From Acidaminococcus fermentans (GTDB taxonomy: Bacteria > Bacillota_C > Negativicutes > Acidaminococcales > Acidaminococcaceae): a stretch of DNA of 54,769 nucleotides. A program made the translations under genes and the position numbers. The notes beneath the pieces are model-generated. The model was given only the letters and a program-made list of their open reading frames with translations. It had not been told where the DNA came from and made no database searches. The stretch is from assembly GCA_004555735.1 (NCBI GenBank), contig SFHH01000002.1, positions 1 through 54,769 of the forward strand, given 5' to 3'. This document shows positions 40,093 through 46,674 of this stretch, piece by piece (the first letter of the stretch is position 1; every line of letters begins with the position of its first letter).

Positions 40093-40121
40093 ATATTAGC
40101 AAATTTTTTTCCATTTGTAAA
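40093..40121 (-). promoter_or_regulatory. Promoter of tRNA-Gly
   Basis: TTTACA (40116-40121) and TAATAT (40093-40098) on the minus strand are 17 bp apart, about 15 bp upstream of the tRNA. The -35 overlaps the terminator of the upstream gene. Confidence 0.65.
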
Positions 40122-40142
40122 GAGGGATTTTCATCCCTCTTT
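40119..40142 (-). terminator. Terminator of the glutamine-amidotransferase-like gene
   Basis: AAAGAGGGA and TCCCTCTTT, a 9-bp perfect stem with a 6-nt loop overlapping the stop codon. Confidence 0.65.
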
Positions 40143-40877
40143 TTGCATCGCTGCTGCCCGTTCCAGGAAATCCGCAAACAGCTGCAGCTGCTCTGGATGG
40201 TCCTGCCACATGTTTTCCGGATGCCACTGGACAGCTACCACCTGCCGGTGATCATGGGATTCCACACTTTCCTGGACCCCGTCCGGGGCCACTGCCGTGA
40301 CTTCCAGGGCTTCTGAGATCCGATGGACAGCCTGATGGTGCCGGGAATTCACATAGGCCTTTTCCCCTAAGGTCCCGTACAGGCTGCTGCCGGGCTGCAG
40401 GACCACATGATGGGTAGGATATCCTCCCGGGGCTCCCTGAGAATGGCGGATGGTACACTGGGGATTTTCACTGGGCAGATCCTGATACACATTGCCTCCC
40501 AAGGCAATATTGATCAGCTGGCAGCCCCGGCAGATTCCGAAAATCGGTTTGCCGGCCTGATAAAAAGCACGGAACAGTGCCAGTTCGAACAAATCCCGTT
40601 TATAGTTGGTCCGACCGATTTTCCAAACTGGTTCCTCTCCGAATAGGGTAGGATCCACGTCCGCTCCCCCGGGAAGGATCAACCCATCAAACATTTCCAC
40701 ATACGCTTCTCCCCTCGCACCGGCAACATCCGGAAGAATCACCGGGACAGCCCCCAAACGGGCGAGGACTTCCACCAGCCCCCGGGGAGCAAAAGGAGCT
40801 TCCACCAAATTGGTCACTTCAGAAGCATAGGGATAGGTATCAGCAGTAATGGCAATGTGCAGTTTCCCAGACATCAT
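40131..40877 (-). CDS. Class I glutamine-amidotransferase-like hydrolase (PuuD/gamma-glutamyl hydrolase type)
   Basis: This 248-residue protein matches the PuuD/peptidase C26 family. It has GLILPGGADVDPTLFGEEP, FGICRGCQLINIALGGNVYQD with the nucleophile Cys, HHQAV, and VVAVQWHPEN with the catalytic His-x-Glu. Members cleave gamma-glutamyl amides such as gamma-glutamyl-GABA. The start at 40877 (or the adjacent 40874) follows GGAGAG; the much longer reading runs into the origin DnaA boxes and is rejected. It is the last minus-strand gene before the origin. Confidence 0.9.
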   Translation of the reverse strand: MMSGKLHIAITADTYPYASEVTNLVEAPFAPRGLVEVLARLGAVPVILPDVAGARGEAYVEMFDGLILPGGADVDPTLFGEEPVWKIGRTNYKRDLFELALFRAFYQAGKPIFGICRGCQLINIALGGNVYQDLPSENPQCTIRHSQGAPGGYPTHHVVLQPGSSLYGTLGEKAYVNSRHHQAVHRISEALEVTAVAPDGVQESVESHDHRQVVAVQWHPENMWQDHPEQLQLFADFLERAAAMQKEG

Positions 40878-40979
40878 GTTCTCTCCTTCCCACAGGCCGG
40901 CCCAGCTGGAGCCCTGCCCAGTTTCCGTTTTTATTTGTTCCATTATAGGGAATTTCCTGGAAATATGCAAGGAAAGGAG

Positions 40980-41154
40980 TTTTCCACAGAACATCCGTTC
41001 GAAAAACCTTGGACATCCCCCTATTTCCGGACTTGTCCTCAAAGTTATCCACACCTGTGGATAACTTTCTGTGGAAAACTCCTTTTCCTGTGGAAAACCT
41101 TCTAAACAGGGCTGGCCTGCTCTTTTTCTCCTTTCAGCAGCCTACTTATCCACA
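40980..41154. other. oriC: oriC region, left DnaA-box cluster (includes repeat block A)
   Basis: DnaA boxes: TTTTCCACA 40980-40988; TTATCCACA 41045-41053 and TGTGGATAA 41056-41064 as an inverted pair; TGTGGAAAA 41070-41078 and 41089-41097; TTATCCACA 41146-41154. Block A (41041-41100) is one of three near-identical copies. Confidence 0.88.
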
Positions 41155-41174
41155 TGGCAGGAATATGCTATAAT
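41146..41174 (+). promoter_or_regulatory. Promoter of the first dnaA gene, overlapped by a DnaA box
   Basis: TATAAT (41169-41174) is 17 bp after TTATCC (41146-41151), and TTATCC is the start of a perfect DnaA box. Binding of either DnaA would cover the -35, suggesting autoregulation. Confidence 0.7.
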
Positions 41175-41209
41175 GAAAAAAAATCCTCAGAGGAGAAAGG
41201 AGGTTTGCC

Positions 41210-42346
41210 ATGCCGAAAAAAAAGCCCATAGAACTGGATCTCTTTGCAGAACAGGAGCAGGACCCTCCCCTTCCTCCCAAAATTCCAGAAAAGAAAAGGA
41301 AAACGGCTCTTTCCCGCCCTTTTATCACTAACCTTTCTCCCCGCTATACCTTCGATAATTTTGTCGTAGGCAATTCTAACCGTTTTGCCAAAGCAGCCTC
41401 CATGGCCGTGGCCAACAATCCCGCCTTCGCCTACAACCCTTTTTTCTTATTCAGTGATTCCGGCTTGGGCAAGACCCATCTGATGAATGCCATTGGCAAC
41501 CAGATCCTGCAGAACCATCCGGAAATGAAAGTGCTGTATATCTCCAGCGAAACTTTCACCAATGAACTGATCGAAAGCGTAGAACACAATCGGCTGGAAG
41601 CCTTTCGGGAGAAATATCGGAATATCGATGTGCTGCTCATCGACGATATCCAGTTCCTGCGGAACAAGGAATCCACCCAGGAGGAATTTTTCCACACTTT
41701 CAACACCTTGGAAAAAGCCAACAAGCAGATCATCATTTCCAGTGACCGCCCACCAGCCGAACTGGATACCCTAGAAGAGCGGATGATCAGCCGCTTCAAT
41801 TCTGGCCTGACAGCAGATATCCAGCATCCGGACCTGGAAACCCGTATGGCCATCCTCCAGAACCTAGCCCATAAGGAAGGTGTCCTTTTCCCCAATGACG
41901 TGATCCTGCTCATTGCCAGCAGTGTCACCAGCAATGTCCGGGAGCTGGAAGGCGCTTACAATCGGATCTGTGCCTATGCCAGTATGACCAGACAGCCTAT
42001 CACCCTGGAGCTCAGCCGAGCCGCCTTGAAAGAACTGAATCTCCTCACTCCCCCGCAATTCGTCACAGTGGATACCATCCAACAGCAGGTGGCGGACCAT
42101 TTTCGGCTCCATCGTTCAGAATTGATCGAAAAGAAACGGACGAAGCGGATTACCGTCCCCCGGATGATCGCTATCTATCTGACCAAAGAGATGGCCGGGC
42201 TGTCCCTGAAAAAAATAGGCGAATGTTTCGGCGGACGGGATCATAGTACCATTATCCATGCCTGTGAAAAGATCCAGAAAGACCGACAGCAAAATCCCGA
42301 ACTGAACCGGGAAATCGAAGAACTGATCCGTGAACTGAAAAAATAG
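41210..42346 (+). CDS. DnaA paralogue lacking domain I, with a clamp-motif-like N-terminus
   Basis: This 378-residue protein has a complete DnaA AAA+ domain: LSPRYTFDNFVVGNSN, FSDSGLGKTHLMNAIGN (Walker A), VLLIDDIQFLRNKEST (Walker B), SSDRPPAELDTLEERMISRF and an arginine-finger region. It also has domain IV with the DnaA-box signature GGRDHSTIIHACEKI. Domain I, which loads DnaB and oligomerises, is missing. Instead the first 40 residues are short and basic, with IELDLF at 7-12, resembling the QL(S/D)LF sliding-clamp motif of Hda-type regulators. It is 30-45% identical by eye to the full DnaA downstream. The ATG follows AGAAAGGAGG. A regulatory role at the origin is inferred. Confidence 0.9.
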   Translation: MPKKKPIELDLFAEQEQDPPLPPKIPEKKRKTALSRPFITNLSPRYTFDNFVVGNSNRFAKAASMAVANNPAFAYNPFFLFSDSGLGKTHLMNAIGNQILQNHPEMKVLYISSETFTNELIESVEHNRLEAFREKYRNIDVLLIDDIQFLRNKESTQEEFFHTFNTLEKANKQIIISSDRPPAELDTLEERMISRFNSGLTADIQHPDLETRMAILQNLAHKEGVLFPNDVILLIASSVTSNVRELEGAYNRICAYASMTRQPITLELSRAALKELNLLTPPQFVTVDTIQQQVADHFRLHRSELIEKKRTKRITVPRMIAIYLTKEMAGLSLKKIGECFGGRDHSTIIHACEKIQKDRQQNPELNREIEELIRELKK

Positions 42347-42416
42347 AGCTTTTTGGCTGCTGATATCCAAGACACACAGTTTTCTCATAAACTTCCCTTT
42401 GATTTAATTTCTCTGT

Positions 42417-42465
42417 AATCCCTGTCCCTGCTCTTTGTACAGGAACAGGGATTTCTTTTTTTGTC
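42417..42465 (+). terminator. Terminator of the first dnaA gene
   Basis: AATCCCTGTCCCTG (417-430) pairs with CAGGAACAGGGATT (440-453) with one mismatch, followed by TCTTTTTTTG. Confidence 0.82.
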
Positions 42466-42512
42466 CCAATTCAGTTTTCCACAGGACCTGAAGCCCTTAA
42501 AAAGGCCGAAAT

Positions 42513-42598
42513 CCCCATGAAATGGTCTTATCCCCAAAGTTATCCACACCTGTGGATAACTTCCAGTGGAAAACTTTTCTTCCTGTGGAAAAGCTGGA
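42513..42598. repeat. oriC direct repeat block B (DnaA boxes)
   Basis: It begins CCCCATGAAATGGTC and contains TTATCCCCA 42528-42536, TTATCCACA 42540-42548, TGTGGATAA 42551-42559, AGTGGAAAA 42565-42573 and TGTGGAAAA 42584-42592. It is about 93% identical to block C, and its right 60 bp match block A. Confidence 0.85.
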
Positions 42599-42671
42599 AT
42601 CCCTTATTCCAGGCCATCTTTTCGACTTTATCCCCAAACTTATCCACATGTCCACTGGAGACAGGGCAATT

Positions 42672-42728
42672 GGGGGTGTGAAAAGTTCACACCCCCGGTC
42701 GCGGGCTGCGGGTCATGACTCGTGACCC
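42672..42728 (+). repeat. Hairpin plus seven-base-period repeat between oriC blocks
   Basis: A perfect 9-bp stem (GGGGGTGTG/CACACCCCC, 672-696) is followed by heptads GGTCGCG, GGCTGCG, GGTCATG, ACTCGTG, ACCC (697-728), which contain GGGTCA/TGACCC. The same hairpin-plus-heptad combination occurs after the metallophosphoesterase gene at 14266-14322. Confidence 0.65.
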
Positions 42729-42764
42729 TTTAAAAGATATCCACACCCCTTCTTTTCCCTCCAG

Positions 42765-42851
42765 CCCCATGAAATGGTCTTATCCCCAAAGTTATCCACA
42801 CCTGTGGATAACTTTCAGTGGAAAACTCTTCTTCCTGTGGAAAACCTCTGG
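42765..42851. repeat. oriC direct repeat block C (DnaA boxes)
   Basis: Boxes TTATCCCCA 42780-42788, TTATCCACA 42792-42800, TGTGGATAA 42803-42811, AGTGGAAAA 42817-42825 and TGTGGAAAA 42836-42844, in the same order and spacing as block B. Confidence 0.85.
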
Positions 42852-42892
42852 ACCCCCTGTCCATGCCTCCCCTCTCCTTTATCAGGAATCTT

Positions 42893-42923
42893 TTATCCAC
42901 AGCCCGGACAAATATGCTATACT
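42893..42923 (+). promoter_or_regulatory. Promoter of the HTH/coiled-coil gene with overlapping DnaA box
   Basis: DnaA box TTATCCACA (42893-42901) precedes ATATGCTATACT, whose TATACT (42918-42923) is a -10. The order box-ATATGCTATA is the same as in the first dnaA promoter, suggesting a duplicated promoter. Confidence 0.55.
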
Positions 42924-42962
42924 ATATCCATACAACCTTTGGAACATCCTGGCTCCTTTGAA

Positions 42963-42976
42963 ATACAACGTTGTAT
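42963..42976. promoter_or_regulatory. 14-bp palindrome upstream of the HTH/coiled-coil gene
   Basis: ATACAACGTTGTAT, perfect, downstream of the -10 and about 95 bp before the start codon. Its core TACAACGTTGTA is shared with the palindrome at 28408-28421. Confidence 0.5.
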
Positions 42977-43071
42977 GAAGTTTGTCAGAAGCCAGTTGTT
43001 TGAGGAACTGCGGCCCATTCGGCAGTTCTTTCCTGTTCCAGAAATCTACACCATACTGAGGGATGCCTGTC

Positions 43072-43695
43072 ATGATCACCATCAAAGACTATGCCAAACA
43101 AAAAGGAGTTTCCTATGAAGCCATCCGGAAACAGATCAAACGGTATGAAGAAGAACTAGAAGGCCATCTGGTCAAACAGAACCGGTTCCTTATGCTGGAC
43201 GATGAAGCCGTCCAATTCCTGGATGGAAAACGTTCGGAAAATCCCGTCATCGTCTATGAACAAAATAAGGATGAAGAACTGGAACAGCTGCGCCAGGAAA
43301 ACAAGATGCTCTTGATCCAGATGAATACCGTCCAGGATCAATTGGGCAAAGTCCAGCAGAAGCTGATTGCAGAAATGAGTGTTACCCAACAGCTGACCCA
43401 GGAAAAGGTCCAGTACTTGGAATATAAAGCCCAGTCAGAACAAAAAGAACTCCAGCTCCAAGACCTAGCCCAAGCCAGAGATGCGGCCCAAGCCAGAGCC
43501 GACCAGCAGGAAGCCGTCCTGCGTCTCAAGGAACAGCAGATCGGTGCTCTGACCGCAGCCAAAGAAACGGCAGCCGTCAATCTGCAGGAAGCCCATAGCC
43601 GGATTGCCGAAGCGGAGGCCCGTGCCAAAGCGGCAGAAGAAGAAGCCGAACGGCTGAAGAAACGCAGTTTCTGGGAGCGGCTTTTCAATCGCTGA
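43072..43695 (+). CDS. HTH and long coiled-coil protein in the origin region
   Basis: This 207-residue protein has an N-terminal helix-turn-helix (MITIKDYAKQKGVSYEAIRK, KQIKRYEEELEGH following). From about residue 65 to 195 there is a continuous Glu/Gln/Ala-rich coiled coil, and a short amphipathic C-terminus, SFWERLFNR. This layout resembles the replication-associated DUF536-type proteins of Gram-positive plasmids (weak recognition), and other DNA-to-membrane tethers. The ATG at 43072 is 9 nt from GAGGG; the ATG at 43063 abuts it. It sits between two dnaA genes and among DnaA boxes, so a role at the origin is likely but unproven. Confidence 0.75.
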   Translation: MITIKDYAKQKGVSYEAIRKQIKRYEEELEGHLVKQNRFLMLDDEAVQFLDGKRSENPVIVYEQNKDEELEQLRQENKMLLIQMNTVQDQLGKVQQKLIAEMSVTQQLTQEKVQYLEYKAQSEQKELQLQDLAQARDAAQARADQQEAVLRLKEQQIGALTAAKETAAVNLQEAHSRIAEAEARAKAAEEEAERLKKRSFWERLFNR

Positions 43696-43713
43696 AAGCG
43701 AGGTAGAAATCAG

Positions 43714-43843
43714 TTATCCACAGCTGTGGATAACTTCCTGTGTATAACCTGGATTTTGTGGATAACTGGGAAAGAAGCTCTCTAGCGCTTTTTCCGCTCT
43801 TCCTAAAGTGAAGTTATCCACACTGTCCACAGATTTTTCCACA
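43714..43843. other. oriC: DnaA-box cluster upstream of full-length dnaA
   Basis: TTATCCACA 43714-43722 and TGTGGATAA 43725-43733 (inverted pair), TGTGTATAA 43739, TGTGGATAA 43757-43765, TTATCCACA 43814-43822, TTTTCCACA 43835-43843. TATAAT at 43853-43858 is the likely dnaA -10; no good -35 is seen. Confidence 0.85.
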
Positions 43844-43893
43844 GGTTCATGGTATAATGGAATCTCTATCAAATCACAAAGGATGGATCGGAT

Positions 43894-45282
43894 ATGATGA
43901 CGAAAAACCTGGCCCAGATCTGGGCCGAAATGCTTGCTGCCGTAGCCGCCAGCGGTGAAGCCGGCAACTGGAAAATCTGGCTGGATCCGGCGCATCCACG
44001 CAGCCTCACAGAAGACAGCCTTTTGCTGGATGTCCCCAATAACTTTACTATGCTCACGATTCAGGAACGCTACCTTCCTATCTTGGAAGAAAGCCTCTCC
44101 CAGATCTGCGGACGGCCCATGAAGATCTCCATGGCCATCGTAGAAACTCCCAAGGTCCAGCAGACACTTTTTCCGGATCCTTCCCCTGCTCCGGCTCCTG
44201 TTCCGACAACTCCGCCGGAAGCGCCTTCCCAGACCCGACCGGTCTCCCAGGAATTCGACTCCCATCTTTCTCCCAAATATACTTTCGACAACTTCATCCG
44301 GGGCAAATCCAATGAAGAAGCCTTCAATTTCTCCATGGGTGTGGCCAATGCACCGGCCAAAAGCTACAATCCCCTTTTCCTATACAGTGACCCCGGTCTG
44401 GGCAAGACCCATCTGATGAATGCTATCGGCAACTACATTCATCAAAAACTTCCCCAGATGAAGATCCTGTATACTTCCAGTGAAACATTCACCAACGAAC
44501 TGATCGGAGCCATCCAGCACAACACCAACGAAGCCTTCCGGAACAAGTATCGGAACATCGACGTGCTGCTCATCGATGATATCCAGTTCCTGCGGAAAAA
44601 AGAATCCACCCAGGAAGAATTCTTCCATACCTTTGAAGCGCTGAAACAGGCAGACAAACAGATCATCATCTCCAGCGACCGTCCTCCCAAAGAACTGGAT
44701 ACCTTGGAAGAACGGCTGACCAGCCGCTTCATGCAGGGATTGATCATCGAGATCAACCATCCTGATTTTGAGACCCGCAGTGCCATCTTACGGAACATGG
44801 CGGAAAAAGACCACTTGGAGTTTCCTCTGGAAGTCATCCAGCTCATCGCCACCAATGTAAAGACCAATATCCGTGAATTGGAAGGCGCCTATACGAAAGT
44901 CCGTGCCTTTGCCAGCCTGAATCAGCAGCCTGTTACTATGGAACTGGCTCGGAAGGCTCTCAAAGACTTGGATATGGGCAGCACCACAGAAAAAGTCATC
45001 ACCGTGGACGCCATCCAGGAACTGGTGGCAGCCCAGTACAAAATCCGGGTAGAAGATCTGAAGGCTAAGAAACGGACCCGTTCCATCGCCTATCCCCGGC
45101 AGATTGCTATGTATCTGACCCGGGAACTGACAGATCTTTCTCTGCCTCGGATCGGCGAATATTTTGGCGGACGGGATCATACCACAGTTCTCCACGCCTG
45201 TGAAAAAATCGCTGAAGATAAGAAAACACATACCAATCTGGAACGGCAGCTGGCCAAACTCATAGAAGACCTGAAAAAATGA
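43894..45282 (+). CDS. dnaA: Chromosomal replication initiator protein DnaA
   Basis: This 462-residue, full-length initiator has domain I (IWAEMLAAVA...WKIWLDPAHPRSL), a Pro-rich domain II (about residues 90-120), and a domain III AAA+ with YSDPGLGKTHLMNAIGN, VLLIDDIQFLRKKEST and EERLTSRF. Domain IV carries GGRDHTTVLHACEKI, which reads DnaA boxes. It binds boxes at the origin, melts DNA and loads helicase. The Walker A begins SDPG where E. coli has GGTG. It is followed by a 264-bp box-rich spacer and dnaN. A domain-I-less paralogue lies upstream. Confidence 0.97.
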   Translation: MMTKNLAQIWAEMLAAVAASGEAGNWKIWLDPAHPRSLTEDSLLLDVPNNFTMLTIQERYLPILEESLSQICGRPMKISMAIVETPKVQQTLFPDPSPAPAPVPTTPPEAPSQTRPVSQEFDSHLSPKYTFDNFIRGKSNEEAFNFSMGVANAPAKSYNPLFLYSDPGLGKTHLMNAIGNYIHQKLPQMKILYTSSETFTNELIGAIQHNTNEAFRNKYRNIDVLLIDDIQFLRKKESTQEEFFHTFEALKQADKQIIISSDRPPKELDTLEERLTSRFMQGLIIEINHPDFETRSAILRNMAEKDHLEFPLEVIQLIATNVKTNIRELEGAYTKVRAFASLNQQPVTMELARKALKDLDMGSTTEKVITVDAIQELVAAQYKIRVEDLKAKKRTRSIAYPRQIAMYLTRELTDLSLPRIGEYFGGRDHTTVLHACEKIAEDKKTHTNLERQLAKLIEDLKK

Positions 45283-45307
45283 GCCAGGAAGCAGATTGCC
45301 ATCCTAG

Positions 45308-45474
45308 TTATCCACAAGTTGTGGATAATACTGTGTATAACTTGTTCGTAAAATTGTGGATAACTGTCAAAGTCCTTGCAAAAGTGGATATGTGGATAAC
45401 TGGACAAGGGTTATCCACATAGTTATCCTCTTTGCTTTCCTGGCTCTCTTCAAGGCTTTGAGGACTTTTCCACA
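45308..45474. other. oriC: DnaA-box cluster between dnaA and dnaN
   Basis: TTATCCACA 45308-45316, TGTGGATAA 45320-45328, TGTGTATAA 45332-45340, TGTGGATAA 45355-45363 and 45391-45399, TTATCCACA 45411-45419, TTTTCCACA 45466-45474. This is the standard position of the Firmicute origin core. Confidence 0.9.
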
Positions 45475-45481
45475 TACCCAC

Positions 45482-45524
45482 AGGCCCTACTACGAAGACT
45501 ACGGATTTTTAATATTTTATCGAC
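45482..45524 (+). other. oriC: Candidate DnaA-trio and DNA-unwinding element
   Basis: After the last box come a GC patch (CAGGCCC), then CTACTACGAAGACTACGG as tri-nucleotide steps, then AT-rich ATTTTTAATATTTTAT (45506-45521). The order boxes, GC patch, trios, AT tract matches the known Bacillus subtilis basal unwinding system. Confidence 0.6.
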
Positions 45525-45546
45525 TTAGAAACAAGGAGGTACTGCC

Positions 45547-46674
45547 ATGCAGTTTTCATGTGAAAGCAAAGAACTGGCGCAAAGCGTCAATATCGTCAAA
45601 AGAGCCATTTCATCCAGCAACAATGCCCCGATTTTTTCTGGGATCCATGTAATCCTCCAGGGAAATAAGCTGCAGTTGATCGCTATGGATAACACCTACA
45701 TGATGAATAAAGAATTAGAGGTAAATGGAGAGGAACCCGGAGATATCCTGATTCCTGCGAAGGCGATCGGCGATCTCCTGGCACGGTTCGATCCTGATGA
45801 AGTCCTGACGCTTCAGCAGCTTCCTGGTGAAAAGGAAATGACCTTGAAAGCAGCTAAGGCCAGAGGGCAGTATCATATCCCTCTGATGGATCCGGAAGAA
45901 TATCCCGCTATGCCCCATTTCCAGGGAGAACGGACTCTTCAGCTGTCGGAAGACGTCATCGGAAAACTGATCGATACTACGGTCTATGCTTGTTCCACCG
46001 ATGCCAGCCGTCCTTTGTACACCGGAGTTTACCTGGAGAAAGCAGGGAAAGGATTGACGGCAGTGGGGACCAATACCCATCGTCTGGCCATCAAAGAATC
46101 TGAACTGGAAGAGGCCGATGACAGTGAATTTTCCATGCTGATCCCCGCCCGTCTCCTGAAGGAAATCCGCAGCAATCTGAACGGAGAACTGCCTGAACCT
46201 GTGACCTTGAGCCTCCAGGGACGGCAGATCATGGCCAAAGTCGGAAATCTGACCATTATTTCTAGCCTGATTGAAGGAAAATTCCCTGATTACAAACGAC
46301 CTATTCCTCCTTCTTTCAGCAACCGTACGGTATTCAACCGGGTCGATATGGAAAAAGCCATCCAGCGGGTGGCCTTGTTCTCTCAGTCCGATTACAACAT
46401 CGTACGGCTGGCCATCGATACGGATGGGATCATCCTTTCTTCTGCTGTCAGTGATATGGGCCAGGGCAAGGAAATCATTTCCTGCCAGACCATCGGGGAA
46501 TCCCTGCCTCTGAACATTGCCTTCAATTCCCGCTATATGATGGACTTCTTCAAGAACTGCGGCAGTGAGCAGATCAGCCTGGAGACCAATACATCCCTGT
46601 CTCCGGCTCGGCTGATGCCGGAAGGCGATGCCAGTTATACGTATATCCTGACGCCGGTCCGGGTCATTTTCTGA
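45547..46674 (+). CDS. dnaN: DNA polymerase III beta sliding clamp
   Basis: This 375-residue processivity clamp starts MQFSCESKELAQSVNIVKRA and has three repeated clamp domains, with TDASRPLYTGVYLE, TNTHRLAIKE, PARLLKEI, and the C-terminal MDFFKNC and YTYILTPVRVIF. It tethers the polymerase and is the docking site for clamp-motif proteins. The ATG follows AAGGAGG. Its stop overlaps the recF start (TGATG). Confidence 0.98.
   Translation: MQFSCESKELAQSVNIVKRAISSSNNAPIFSGIHVILQGNKLQLIAMDNTYMMNKELEVNGEEPGDILIPAKAIGDLLARFDPDEVLTLQQLPGEKEMTLKAAKARGQYHIPLMDPEEYPAMPHFQGERTLQLSEDVIGKLIDTTVYACSTDASRPLYTGVYLEKAGKGLTAVGTNTHRLAIKESELEEADDSEFSMLIPARLLKEIRSNLNGELPEPVTLSLQGRQIMAKVGNLTIISSLIEGKFPDYKRPIPPSFSNRTVFNRVDMEKAIQRVALFSQSDYNIVRLAIDTDGIILSSAVSDMGQGKEIISCQTIGESLPLNIAFNSRYMMDFFKNCGSEQISLETNTSLSPARLMPEGDASYTYILTPVRVIF

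Larger units (their letters stand above)
42347..43071. other. oriC: 725-bp non-coding origin region between the first dnaA and the HTH gene
   Basis: Contents in order: dnaA-paralogue terminator (42417-42465); TTTTCCACA 42475; repeat block B; boxes TTATCCCCA 42628 and TTATCCACA 42640; hairpin 42672-42696; heptads 42697-42728; ATATCCACA 42737; repeat block C; TTATCCACA 42893-42901; promoter 42918; palindrome 42963-42976. There is no coding sequence. Confidence 0.8.

Noticed and set aside
41041..42851. Repeat blocks as a CRISPR array
   Set aside because: Three copies with irregular large spacing, each made of DnaA boxes, and no cas genes.
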